From contig JACDQD010000103.1 in NCBI GenBank assembly GCA_019843655.1, positions 6,138,001 through 6,202,000 on the forward strand: a stretch of 64,000 nucleotides of DNA, written 5' to 3'. Shown in pieces: positions 47,880 to 61,100 of this stretch (position 1 is the stretch's first letter; each line of letters starts with the position of its first letter). Made by a program: the position numbers and the translations under genes. Source of the DNA: Lethocerus indicus (Eukaryota; Arthropoda; Insecta; Hemiptera; Belostomatidae). The notes beneath the pieces were generated by a model, which was not told the origin of the DNA, did not search any database, and was given only the letters and a program-made list of their open reading frames with translations.

Positions 47880-49472
47880 ATGAAGAGCTTACTCTTTCTG
47901 TTCGGCCTTTTGGCTCTGGCTTCGGCCGCACCCAAGGTGATTTCTTATTATTCGTTAATTTCTTATTTATTAAATATTATTTATTATTATTATTTATTAA
48001 ATTTGCGTCTTTTTCGATTTGACATTGATTTAATTTGTATTATGGCAGCAAGTTGCCATATTAAAATAAAATGGTTAAGGACCGGCGATGGCCGGCCAGA
48101 TTTTGGAACGAAGTTCACACCGAAAGCTATAGCTTTCACCGGACGAGCGTACTAATCGAGCTAATTCTGATTGTTTGAAGCTGAATATAGCCGAAAAATC
48201 TTATCCCTTTATATATTCGGCTGTGTCTAAGTTAATGAGTTGTTCGATTATCCAGATTAACGACGACGCAATCGAGGACATCAGGAATGCGGTGAAACAC
48301 TGCCAGAAGGATGAAGACATTACATACGGTAAGAATTTCCACCAATCATTCATCAAAACTGAGCAAAAATATTAGAAAAAGGTAATAGTTTTGCATTAAA
48401 CAATTGTAGTTTGAAATTCGTTGACATTCTTTTCCAGAAAAATTCCGATCATTCTACATCACGGACGAGTTGCCATCATCAAAATCCGAAAAGGTAACGA
48501 CATAAATTCTATCGTTTATTTATTACTCCATTATTTACTCGATCTTTTCAATTTTTTCAATTATACATCAGAAGCAAAATTCGACGGTGACTGGGTCCAT
48601 AGCTTAGTGGTATGTTAATTAAGACGTTCAAAAATGCATGTAGATAAATGAAGAAAGGTGTCATGGATATGTGCTTCATTCGTCTTCTTTATTTTAACTT
48701 CATCATCTGTCAATCTGTTTAGCAATTTGTAAAATTTCACACAGCTTAGTGGGAGTGCTAATAAACCTAGTTAAATGTTGTAACTAACTAATTTGGACAA
48801 CATTATTTTTGTTTCAGTGTTTCATATCCTGCACGATCAAGCATATGGGAGCGGTGAGTACGTTTGCAATGATTTGAGAATAGGCAACAACATGGGATAC
48901 ATTTGCATTGTAAAGGATTTGAAGAAGGTTTGGAAAAACACTCGCCTAATTCTATTTCGACGTTGATTTCCTCTTTTTTCCTAGGTTAAAAATGGCCGAT
49001 TCGACATGGAGAATATAAAAGCATTCAACAGAAAGAAATACGACGACGCCGGCGTCATATCGAAGGCCGACGCCATCGCAGAATCCTGCAACCATTCACG
49101 TAATGCAATTTTAAATTGAAAACATCCAATAATTTGGTTGAAATAATTATACATATTAAGACAGTAAAACACATACTTGTGCCAGTAATGCAACAATACG
49201 ATTTTTTAATTTTAATTGTGTTATTTATTTATTTCATATCTTAGAAACTTTGCTTAAATCAGAAATACATATCTTGTATTTTCAGTTCCCACAGATATAG
49301 AAGACGATTGCGAGTTTGCCTTGGAGGTTGTCAAGTGCATTAAGGCGGAGGCGAAAAAGGTACTTCACATATTATAACTAAACAACCTCCCTCTTTATAA
49401 TCCTCCTTGTTAAATTATACAGTTAAACTTTAATTTACTCTTTGTCAATTGTTTTTACAGCATCATTTCTGA
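47880..49472 (+). CDS. Odorant-binding protein E (classical, 6 Cys), 140 aa
   Basis: Tandem duplicate of OBP-D. Coding exons: 47880-47936, 48256-48328, 48438-48493, 48818-48853, 48985-49099, 49286-49359, 49461-49472. The lengths (57-73-56-36-115-74-12) equal those of OBP-D exon by exon. The signal peptide is MKSLLFLFGLLALASAAPK; the mature protein begins near INDDAIEDIRNAVKHCQK. The six cysteines are KHC, CFISC, ESC, DDC and VKC with C2-x3-C3 and C5-x8-C6. The last exon encodes HHF. Exon 5 (NGRFDMENIKAFNRKKYDDA) and exon 6 are the best conserved against D; exons 2 and 3 have diverged most. The gene is the last of the array, tail-to-tail with EHMT across about 2.5 kb. Confidence 0.95.
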
Positions 49473-49559
49473 TCTGCCCGAGGAGGGGATAACAGATGGC
49501 CTTTTTCATCTTTTAAATATCGAACAAGAGCCATCGAATTATAATACTCTTTTGTGTGC

Positions 49560-49565
49560 AATAAA
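49560..49565 (+). promoter_or_regulatory. OBP-E polyadenylation signal
   Basis: AATAAA about 88 nt after the OBP-E stop codon. Confidence 0.6.
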
Positions 49566-50845
49566 ATTCACAATATGTAATTGAAAAGAATGTACAATTT
49601 TCCTCTATCCTTACATTCCTACGTTATGTACCTCAAATGTTTCTCCAATATTAGTTAATGATTATTCAAACATAACCAGTTCATTCTTTATCACAACTGG
49701 CTTAAATATTATGCTCCTGGCTAATTAACTAGAGTTATACAGCCAAAATATATTTTAGAGTTTAATGACTAAATAAGTTGATGATTGCAATTGAGGTCCT
49801 TGGTCCGATCATTACACTGAAAAAATGTATTATTAAAAAATAAATAGGCTTCATAATTAAAAAGACAGCGGGAGTTATAATTTATATAATTTACAGTCGC
49901 TAAAAGTAACAATTTTCATAAAATATACTTAAAGTTTAAATAAACAAAAAAGTAAAACATTGTATAAAAAAAATTCTTAAATCTACAATAGGGCAGTTAC
50001 AAAGGCAAGTGTAACAATTGAGAAAAAAATCATAATCTATATTAAAAAGAAGTGCAGACATGAAAAAGAAAATTACAACACAATAATGAGTTTATTTCAC
50101 AATTACAAATAAGAACGTTGATTTGTTTAAAATTTGAAAACATAAAGTTTCACACTTTTTACATTATTTAAAGTTTATATAAATAAATTTTAAGAGTACA
50201 ATAACTTATTTCTTGCTTATACACTAATGGAGTCATCTAAATTAATGACTAAATTATAAATAAGTTGGTGAGATGAAATAAAACAATGAGTTCAGGAACA
50301 GTATTTAACAATTAATCGCTCTAGCTTCTGTAGTTACAAAAGCTTTAGCAATTGGGCCCGAAAGTCCAAAATTTACCTTCACAATGTAACCATCCTTACT
50401 CTGACAAAGGCAAAAGCCTTTATATCTCTCTGTTCACTTTCTTTCAATGCGTTTGAAGCCAACATTCTTTTTTTCTCAATAAAAATAAATAAAAGATAAG
50501 TCATATATCAATATATATGGAAAAATAAATTAATTAAAACAAATAAGGAAAAACAAATTATGGCACTTACAAAAAACCGACGTACAAATGTGCAAGATGT
50601 TTAAGTCATGTTTTGTACCCAAAACACAAAACAAAGAAACAAAAAATTGAAGACGCAGCGGATAAACGTGCCAATTTTTCCACTTACAGAAAATGGACAG
50701 TGACAAAATCAATTTGCTACTGCAAACGAAGACAAGAAACGGTATTAAAGGCCTACAATGTCGGTAATACTAGAAAACATTTCCGTCCAAATTTTTTATT
50801 CTCGACAGTCCTCAATGTGTTGTTTAAATGTACAAAAATTACTTA
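49566..50845. other. AT-rich intergenic stretch between OBP-E and EHMT
   Basis: No exon, RNA gene or clear repeat recognised. Very A-rich on the plus strand. Confidence 0.6.
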
Positions 50846-51358
50846 CGTAGATTTCGTGTGTTTCTGTCTCCTCTCGCTGCTTTGGTCTTTTGCTAGACCG
50901 GTTTCGGCTGCTCGCCATCTTCAGTAGCGGTGTTAGTCACCTTTGGCACTTTGGATGTTTTTTGGGCATCCTCACTGCATTTCATTTATAAAAATGATAA
51001 GATAAATTTCCAAAGAGACGCCATATTTGCCCCACTAATCCTACTAAAGGACCTCACCCGCCCATCCACCCCCCCACCGACAATCCGACATAAACTTAAG
51101 CCCATTAACAAAAATCCCAAACACCCTCAACACAAAAAAGACAAACCACACGCCCCAAAACACAATAACGAGACAAGTATATATACAAACGACAAACAGA
51201 CAACCACCACAATACAAGTGACAGTGCAGTGAGGATGCCCAAAAAACATCCAAAGTGCCATACGTGACTAACACCGCTACTGAAGATGGCGAGCAGCCGA
51301 AACCGGTCTAGCAAAAGACCAAACCAGCGAGAGGAGACAAAAACACACGAAATCTACG
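50846..51358. mobile_element. 134-bp inverted-repeat element, Penelope-like, with hammerhead-like core in each arm
   Basis: Arms 50,846-50,979 and 51,225-51,358 are inverted copies of each other, both 134 bp and with very few differences by eye, around a 245-bp C/A-rich spacer. Read outward in the 3' arm: CTGAAGA (51,280-51,286), complementary GGC/GCC, GAAA (51,299-51,302), then the hairpin GGTCT...AGACC. This resembles a hammerhead core with one core substitution (CTGAAGA for CTGATGA). Penelope-like elements are known to have inverted terminal arrangements and hammerhead motifs. A diverged single arm is at 5346-5475. The spacer open frame (50,930-51,232) has no recognised domain. Confidence 0.6.
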
Positions 51359-51780
51359 GTATTCCAACCCCTCGCAGACCACAAAACAGGTATGTTAAAC
51401 AAATTACTTTCTTAAAGATAACAGAATGCACCAACAAGTGATGAAAATGAAGAGCTTCAATATATCCCCAGACAATGGTGGTAATTCTGGATACGGAATA
51501 GTATTCAAATGACAAGGAAAATGGACAGCTTACAACCATCGGTTGGTGGAAACTATTCCATTAAAAGTTATATAAGGCATGTAGCATCAATTGTGAACAC
51601 GAAAAATTGCCTTCTAAGAGAAAATTGAATTCGTTCCTGCCTTGGAAAATTTCTTGATAACACTTTCAGTGCAATATTTACAGGGATACAAACAGAAGGT
51701 AAGAAAATAAAAGCTTTTTGCTTTCTGATAATTAAAAAACAAAGAAAACAGCGTTAAGAGGTAGACTTTGAAACACTAAG

Positions 51781-51841
<61 letters not shown>

Positions 51842-51997
51842 CAGTATACAAAAAAGCACACAAGACACTCACTTCTAAACTGTCAAATCTATTTGACATT
51901 CTACATAGTCAAATGTATATTGGATTCCATTGGCACACACAGTTTTTTTGTCCCTCGACATGCCTTTGGTTTATAAATAAAAAAGGGAAATAAAATG
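51359..51997. other. Intergenic stretch downstream of EHMT
   Basis: No gene recognised. Contains a long (TA)n tract. Confidence 0.55.
51786..51835. repeat. (TA)n microsatellite
   Basis: About 25 uninterrupted TA units. Confidence 0.95.
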
Positions 51998-52003
51998 TTT
52001 ATT
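51998..52003 (-). promoter_or_regulatory. EHMT: EHMT polyadenylation signal
   Basis: AATAAA on the minus strand about 100 nt beyond the EHMT stop codon. Confidence 0.5.
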
Positions 52004-52104
52004 TTTTAATATTTTCTTTCACACTAAATTTAAGGCATAAATTAAAACAAATTTCACTCTTCATTCAGTAGTGTACAATCAAAAAATCAGTGTATTGCAA
52101 TAAA

Positions 52105-55100
52105 TTAGGTCGAATCCTCCATCTGAAGATTTTCTTTGTACTTTTCCAGCGTCTGTTGAATTGTCGTCTCTGAATAGCGGCATGTATCGGCACTGCACTT
52201 GCATGTGAAAGATTTGCATTTGATTATCCAAAATTTTTCACCATAATCGAACCTGCAATAAGCGTAGTAACAAAACTGCTCAGTGTTCAGTCGTTTCTTT
52301 TTTTTTTGTTTTGTCAAAAAAACCAAAACCACAAAATTTAGTACATGAAGGACAGCAAGAGGACAGTCTTACAATGTGCTTAAAATCTAACTGTACATTT
52401 TGAAGCGCATCTTCATATGATAGTTGGTCATTTTTTCGGCTTGATTTTCAGTTTTTTTTCTGAAAATACCAGTTCGAATTATTCGTCCACGTGCTAAGAG
52501 GACACAGATCTCAAATAGTAATGCTACAGACACAGCCACACGTCGGATAAGACAAAAACCGGTAAGAGTTTATATAAGCTAGCAACAATGCTTATTTCTA
52601 TAGAAAACTATATGCTCTTCATCTTCAAAAAATCAAAATTGTTTACTGCCATTTTTTTTTTAATACTGATGGTGGAAAAAAGAACTGAAACCTATTCTTA
52701 GACATGACGGTGACGGACCGTTAAATATTATCAAGACAGTTTACATTTTAAATGTGCACCTTTTGCAGTTTCTTATCCGACTATAAAACATAACATAAAC
52801 ATTCTTGCACAACTGAAACATAAACACTACTGTACCGAGGGAAAACAAAATTATCATATTTTACGAGGTTTTTACACTATAATTATAGAAAAATAAAAAC
52901 AAAAAAAATTGGGATTTTTTCACAATCAATACAACATTTTATATAAATATACAATATTTATTTATACGCAAATATTTATATTTGTACAATTGAAAATGGA
53001 AAAAAATGTATAAAGCACAATAAAAGATAGAATACTGAGAAAGCACTAAAAGATCCACCATCAATAAAACAGACATTCATGTCAGAGTTTATTCTGTGGG
53101 TGAAAGCACGAAGAAAAGATCCAGGTAAAAATCTTGATAAATTAAAGAACAAGATATATAAATTTTAAAACATAATTCCAAGTTATTTATCAACTGAGAT
53201 AAAAAATATAAATGGCAAAACGACTTTACATTAATACTGATTCATTCAGGTACTTTAACATTTATTTTTGGTTCTAACAATATACTCATAAAAGATTACT
53301 TTTTTCAACATTGACCTTATGTATAAACAATTATAATGAATCATTTCTTTTTACGGACTCGATGCTTAATTACGAACCACTCTTTCAACTTATTATATGA
53401 TTACAGCAAAAATCATAACAATGTGTAGGTTCATACAATAAATTCAGGCGACACAATCAAGTGGTGATGTAGCCTCCAATTTAAACTGTTTTTTATCTTA
53501 CACCTTAGTGCCCAGTATTCTGAAAATACCATACTCAGGAATACCAGTTCGCATGCAATAAAATATAAAACATCAATTCCTTAATTTTCAATGCCTTCAA
53601 AATCTTTTTTGGAAATTGCACTAGGGAGTTTTATATTTTTAACTGTAACTTTATCCAAATGGATAACTTAAAACTGGATTGGTTAATCAAGTTTGAAGGA
53701 ATTAGAAACTTGGGAGAAATGATAAGGTTTCCAAAATAAACAAAAAATAACTCATTAAATCAATAAAACTTCGAGTTGAATAAAGTATAAGATGTCAATA
53801 ATGTTTCTTAACTGTTATGTTTTATAATAATAAAAATGGCCAAATACAATTTTTTAAACCAGAAAAATGAATTTTTTCCAACAGGTAATTTTCATAGAGA
53901 AATTATTCTATATTAAAATAATTCAATTAAACAGTACTTACCCCAATTCTTCGTTGGCGGCAATATCTCTGTTGGCAAAAAAAGCTATTCGAGGAAAATG
54001 GAGATCGTGATGGCCAATAAACACTCTAACTGGTAACAAATTCGGTTTACAACTGTGGTTAATGAACCTAGTTATATTGCCATACTTCCTCGCGTCTATG
54101 CAGTAGGTTTCACCATCCTGTCAACATACGAAAACAAATAATGTGAATATTAAATATTGAAATAAATAATCCTATAATATAATAAGTTACTCTGTTATCA
54201 TAATTTAATAATATGGAAACAAAATTAATTAATTAATTAGTGGTAATTCAAGTTCTGGTCGTGGTAACCTCGCTCATTTAAGGATGTCACATTTTGAAAC
54301 ATACCTTTTTCTGTAAGGGCATCTCACTTCTTGTATTGAGATCACCTTTTGTATCTGCATTTTCAATTGGTAACAGTTATTGGGAAGCAAATGAGAGTAT
54401 GCGGTGTTTATATGGACTCTTCAAGTAACTGATTAAATTGTTTTTTTGTTTAAAGTGTAGGATTGTCCGTTTGTAGGACGTTGAATGAATTGTTTTTACT
54501 GACTGGCTCCATCCGTAATTCATATTTACAATTGAAGAAAACCTCAATTCTCCCACCGGTCTTCAAACCTTGGCCAATTTGTTTATACTGTAGAATTTTA
54601 ACCCAACATTTACTTACCCTATTATCCAAGTCAAATAAATAAGAATCATCTTCCCTTGTATCTGCCTCACAGTCTGAAATAATTTCCCCTATATATCTGA
54701 AAAAAATTAAATTTTAATATTACAATGCTGAAATGTTAACATTTTAACAAGCAGCTTGCTGTGTTGAAACTGTCAGTTTACTCACTCGCAGACATATGAA
54801 CCTTTCGGTATATCCCTCAGGGTAATCACTCCCCAGTTTTTGTGACGCGTCTTGCACAATTGCAATCTCACTTTGATTCCGCGCTGTACGACTCTGTTTT
54901 TACATGTCAATGCATTGCAGCTGCAAGTCTGGTTACATTCAAATATCATCGGTGGATCTGGAAAAGGATATAAGTGCCTCTCGGTTTAGTGGCTGAAAAG
55001 ATTACTTGAACAAGATCAGTAGTAAAACTTAACCTCTTTAAATATGAATAAAACGGAATTTGTTGCTTCCAAAAAATAATATTAATTGGGCTCAGCCGAA

Positions 55101-58100
55101 CGGTTTAGAAACAGAAAATTTATTTAATAATTTTAATTGAGTAATTTAATTCAAAGAATAATTGAATAATTTATGGTAGTGAACCTGCTGCTGGGATTCT
55201 ATTCATATTTAAAAATCATAAGATTCTTACCTTCAAAGTTAAAATCCGGTAATAGTTTCCCTTTGGTATCATACCAACAACGGAGACTTATTTTAGCACA
55301 CAAGCATCCATTCCCAGTACACATGTCTTCACATTTACAGGACTAAAGTACAGAAAAATAATTTTTTAAATGCCTAATTTTTCTTGAAATATAAAATTAT
55401 TTAAAATTTTTTATTATTTTTGAATACTTACAGTTAAAGAGGTTATCCTACGATCTATAGTGATATTTGTTGTCAGACAGTTTTCAGAGATATAAGTGAA
55501 ATCGGTGGGCAGACCATCATCATCGATCATATTTACACACTGAATTGGATTTGTTTCATAGCCACGACTTATATCACTGGAAAAGAAAATTTACCAACAA
55601 ATTAGAAATTCAATTTAGCCATTAATCTGAAACACTAATTCAAAATACATATCTGCAATATACTGCTTAGTAAATCATAAAGACAAAATATCAAGTAGTT
55701 CTAAAGTATTAGAACTAATACTAAGCTAAAATCCTAACTTGTGTTCAACCAAACAGAAATAAAGAAAATTAAAAACAGACATTAATTTTTTGTTTTATGC
55801 TGTTTTTGTTATCAATATTCAAACCTGTTGGCTGGTAATCACACTTTCTCTGGTAAATGAGTTTTACCAAGGGCATTTACCAAACAGTAATTTGGCAATA
55901 TTTGGCTTAGGGGTGGACAACTTATTATTAAAATCAAGGTAGCAGCATTAATTCTGTTTAATAATTGACTCACTTGCTGAGTATTCGAGGATACGACTGA
56001 GTGGTGGCCATGAGAGTCCTGAGCTGCATGTTGAGATCAATAGCAATGTAGCAATAGCTGTTGGGATCTGTCACACAATCCCTGGGTATGTGACCCGCCT
56101 TATTCATCATGTCCACTCTTGCACCTCTCGACAATAACAATACCACACAATTCTCAGCCCCCTGTCTAGAACTTATGTGCCTAAATAGGCAGGCGTTCTT
56201 ATATTAGCAATTTGTTTATCAACTGTGCTCATATCATATTATCATCATATTATCTTCCTTACATTACATCAATATGTACACAGAGGCATAATAATTCCTT
56301 AGTTAAAAACATAACTTACAAAGGTGTGTCTCCATAAGCATTCGATAAGTTTATGTTGGATCCATAGTTTAACAGGTCCTCAGTTATTTCCATATTCCCT
56401 GCAAAAGCTGCCCAATGCAATGCTATGTTCATTTCACTGTCTCTTATTTGGGGGTCAGCCTTCTTCTCTAACAAAAACCTACACACAATAATAATAAACG
56501 TTAATAAAAATTTTGTTTTCTCAATATTTGTTTCTTGCTTTTTGATTTTTTATCCGGAGTGAGCAGCTTATGTTGTCAGCTATCAGGAGATATCCTGATA
56601 TCCTTAGAGACTAACACCTGTGGTATGCAGGCAGACTTAATGTAGTATTGATTGTGATGTAAATGACTAAAGTACATTTGTGACATTCATGGCTAAGAAG
56701 TTAATGCATTTATAAGAAACAAATTTGTTATACCTAACTACTTCACTGTGACAGTTCTCTGCGGCCCAAACTAAAGGAGTCCATCTCCCATCATCAACAG
56801 TGTCAACATAGGATCCAGGTGTGTTTGCACTGGACAATAGGTAATGGCATGCTTCGATATTACCCTCTTTTGCAGCTATATGCAGTGCCGTCATGCCTTC
56901 TGCTCCCTGTGGTTAGAGATCAATAAAATTAGATAGTGAATTTTTTTTAAAATAATAACTAATTCGGAATCTGCCAATTGACAAATCAACCTGGTGCACA
57001 ATATTAAACACTACAGAAATAGCAGATAAGAAACATTTTTTAGTAATTTTATAGTTTTTAACTTTTGCTTCCAATAGTTTTTTCAGGCAACTGTTTATTA
57101 GTTAAACATTTATATGGTCACCTTGAAAGAAACGCTGGCACCTGCTTTGACTAGATATTTAACGATGTCGTTGTGCTTGTTCAATGCCGCCAACATAAGT
57201 GGTGTGTTCTGGTCCTTGTCCAGTACCTCTGTGTTGGCACCAGCCTGAATAAGGAGATGGACTATAGCAAGATGTCCACTGCTGGCAGCAGCATGGAGGG
57301 CGCAAACAGCTCCTCCATCTCGCATTACCTGATTCGGATTCATACCACAACCTTTAACAAAAAGAAAAACATTTAAAATTTATCCGATGAGTCAAAAACT
57401 CCTCCCCAGATGACATATCTCACAAATGACTACAAGTTGTGTGTGTGTGTGTGTGTGTATGTATATATATATTATTTATTTATTTGTTAAGGATTTAAAC
57501 ATAGAAGTAAACAAGAGAGGAGAGACACTGATTTATAGACATGTTGATATTCTGAAGTCAAATTTTAAATTATAATCTAACTTAGGATTAAATTTATTTT
57601 CTCTAAGAATTTACAAGCTTCTTCACACTACAGGGTACTTAATCTAAACTCAGTATTAACCCATCTCTCAACCTAAATTAGCTTAAACAACCGGACTATG
57701 AATTTTTTATGACGGATTTTTTAACTACAGCATAAATCAAAACCAAAGGATTTGCCTTACCCAACATCTGAATCATTTTTTCAGCATCTCCTGTTTTGGC
57801 AGCTTGGTACATATTCCTGTATGAATGTCTGCAACAAAACAGAGTTAAATCCAGTATTAACAAACGGGCACGCATGAATGAACCATAATAAAGGTAATTT
57901 ATATATTCAATAACCTCACGAATGATTCATGTCATGATTTATGTCTGCAAAATATTCAAATTAAAGTGCATATAAATGCAGAAAAAATTTTATTTATACA
58001 AGTGGCTCGAATATTAAATGCCAAGCATGCTCTCTAAAATATATGAATTCAAAAATAATTCCAAAACTTTTCAAAATATTTAAAAAAAATTGATCTAACA

Positions 58101-61100
58101 AAAAATATCATGCTCTCAAATAATACCAAAGCTTCAGTGCAAAGAGATACTATGACAAATCTAAAAACCCTAAACCTGTGAAAGCACAGTCAATGATACA
58201 AAAACAAAAATTAAAATAGTGCCCCTAGTTTCTTTTGTTTCAATACCTGTTGTAAATGTCTTTTTGCCACGAAGATCCAGCAAAACAGCACTTTTAAGAG
58301 CATGATACCCCAAGAATCAGACAAGAGACAAATAACGAGCGACCGTGCGAAGTCAAGATGTGAAACAATGACAAAACTACAAAACAAACAAACCTTGGCA
58401 ATAAATCATTCTGAGAGGAACACGCATGCAATAACTTCTCTAACTTTTCCTTCTCCACCGATGGGATGCCTTCAGCCGATATCTTTCTTCCAGAGGGCAG
58501 TGTCAGGCAGACTTGAGGCACCAAATTTTTCAACTCTTCGTTCTCCGCTTTTTCAACGGACAGTATATTTCCATTTGCGAATGACATACGGGCAGATGGA
58601 CTGCAATAAAAAAAAGAAATCCGACCAACATAAAAAACATGTTTTCTTGGTGGCCTGAGCCACCAAGACCACCTAAAAAAATTTAAAGAACCACTCTGGT
58701 AAAATGGAAACAATTTAATGTAGCCATTACCATTTATTTGGCGGTTTCTGCATGGGAAGAAAAACTGGGTATTTGTGAGCACCGAGACTTATTCTGACCT
58801 CACGATTATCCTCACAACCACAATGTGGACAGACACCAATTTTGTCCTTCCTCATTTCACAACTTTTATGATAATAATGACCACTTGCACAGCGCTTAAA
58901 CACTCCCTGAAATAAACAGTGACATTTTGAAATATTAGTGCTATTTGGTCTGCAAGGGTTTTGAATAACATTATGTAACATGTTCATCATATTCTGACTG
59001 AGTATTTTGGACAAAAGTGTTGGAACAAGACAGTAAATTGAGGTTTCAAACAAAAATATGTAACCAAAAGGAAAATAAAATTCGCTGCACAGGACACCTC
59101 CGGTGTGAAAGTTAAATGTACCTGGGTGCAAAACATGCCACATGAGGGACACGAATTGTGCCTGATGAGACGCTGGATGTGAACATCGCACATGAGCAGG
59201 TGCGGGACAGTTTTGCTCGGTCTAAGCAGGGGAGTGTCAACATTGACAGGGTTGCAACAGCCGATAATGCGATTCTCGAAACAGTCTATCGCCCTGCAGT
59301 ACTGGGTGCTGCCAAAACTTCCAATGCTAGGGTAGAGCCCGTTACTGTTCTGGCATTCACACAGGCCTCCTGAATCTGCCTGTAAAATAATTCCAACTCC
59401 GGTTAAATTAATAATTTTAAAAAAACAAATGTATGCGACATATATACATATATTCTTTCTTTCAAAAAATTCCTTTTTCTTTATTCATTTAATTTTTATG
59501 AACATTCACCGATTACATACCCACGTCGTCTTTAGTACAGTATTTAAAAGTACTACACATATTAAATATTCAAAACCAGTTTTTCACAGAATTGAAATTG
59601 GGCACACTTAAATAATTATAACATAATGTAAATAATATTTTATATCCCATTTATGTTTACAAATCTATTCATAAAATATTTTTCTTCTGTGGAACATTTT
59701 CTGCTTACAGAAAACCTAGATTACATAGGTACAGTTGGTAAATAATTTAAAGGTACTACAAATTGAGCACACTTACATAATTATAATGTATTGTAGATAT
59801 CATCTTATATGTTTCTAACTAATTTTTATAGCACAATGATAATCTAGATTTATAACTGGAAGGTTTATTATATAATATTTGTTTACAAATTACAGAAATT
59901 ACAGATTACATAGGACAGTCAGCAAACAGTATACTATATGATGTAGTAATGTCAAGAAAAGTACATTACTTATTTACTAACTTCAATTACTACCGACTGA
60001 ACTTTATTGCTTATGAGTCAGAAAGGAAACAGCAAGATGGACCATTGATAAAACAATCACAAATAAACCAAATGCTAGGATCATAATATTTTACTCTTGC
60101 TATCAGGATTTATTTGCTACAAATTACTTTATGGAATGCATTGTCACAAAATCAACAGTAATTGTACTTATTGTACACTATCTGGCAGCCTTTATTATTT
60201 CATGATTAAATGCCAAAAATGCTCAGTGTCTAATTAGTCCAGCTATAACTACTGATAACAATCAGTTTTATTGTACTAACTAAGTAAGTAGTTGGGCTTA
60301 CCATTGACTGGTTAAAGGTACTGTTGGACAAAATGGGTGGTTCACTTCCTTCTTCAACATTTGGTGATTGAAGGTACTGCCGCGGTTTCTTCGCTGGAAC
60401 AGAACAAAAACTATTAAATCCTAGAATAAATATGTGCACTAAAATACAGACTAAAAAATGAACTAAATGCACATTTTTAGTGCAAATGCTCTACTGCTGT
60501 ACTATAAGCTCAAAAATGTGTACAAACCCATATGTATATGAGTAAAATACCTCCATTTATAGATTCCTCATCTGTTTCTACTTTCCGTTTTATTACACCC
60601 GGAGATAATATATCAGCTCTTATTTTTGGTGTCCCTTCTGTGGCTACAAACAAAAATTAAAAGCACTGCAATTTAAGCAAAAATTACAAATAATAACTGC
60701 AATAATTGCAAAAATAATAATTGTGAAATAAATGTACAATTAAGGACAATAAATATAATTTACATGATTGTATTTCTATTTAGTTACTAGTTCCTAAACA
60801 ACTTTTGAATAAATTGAAAAACTTGTAAAGTCAATTTAAAAAATATCAAATAATGGAGCAAAAAACTAAATTGATTCAATGATATGGTACACATAAATAA
60901 AAGTTGACTATAACAATATATGGCAAATTTGTAAAACACATTTTGTATTATTTTCAAACTTTCAAAATGAAATAGTAACATACCTGATATACTTATCATG
61001 GTAATAAAATGAATTGTTGGTGAATTAATTTATAATTAAATAACATACTCAAACACAATAATATAAAAAGAATTAAGTAACATGTTGACAAAATTAGTTT

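Noticed and set aside
50930..51232. 100-codon open frame spanning the inverted-repeat element
   Set aside because: Runs from one arm through a Lys/Pro/Thr-rich spacer; composition reflects the C/A-rich DNA and there is no known Penelope protein motif.
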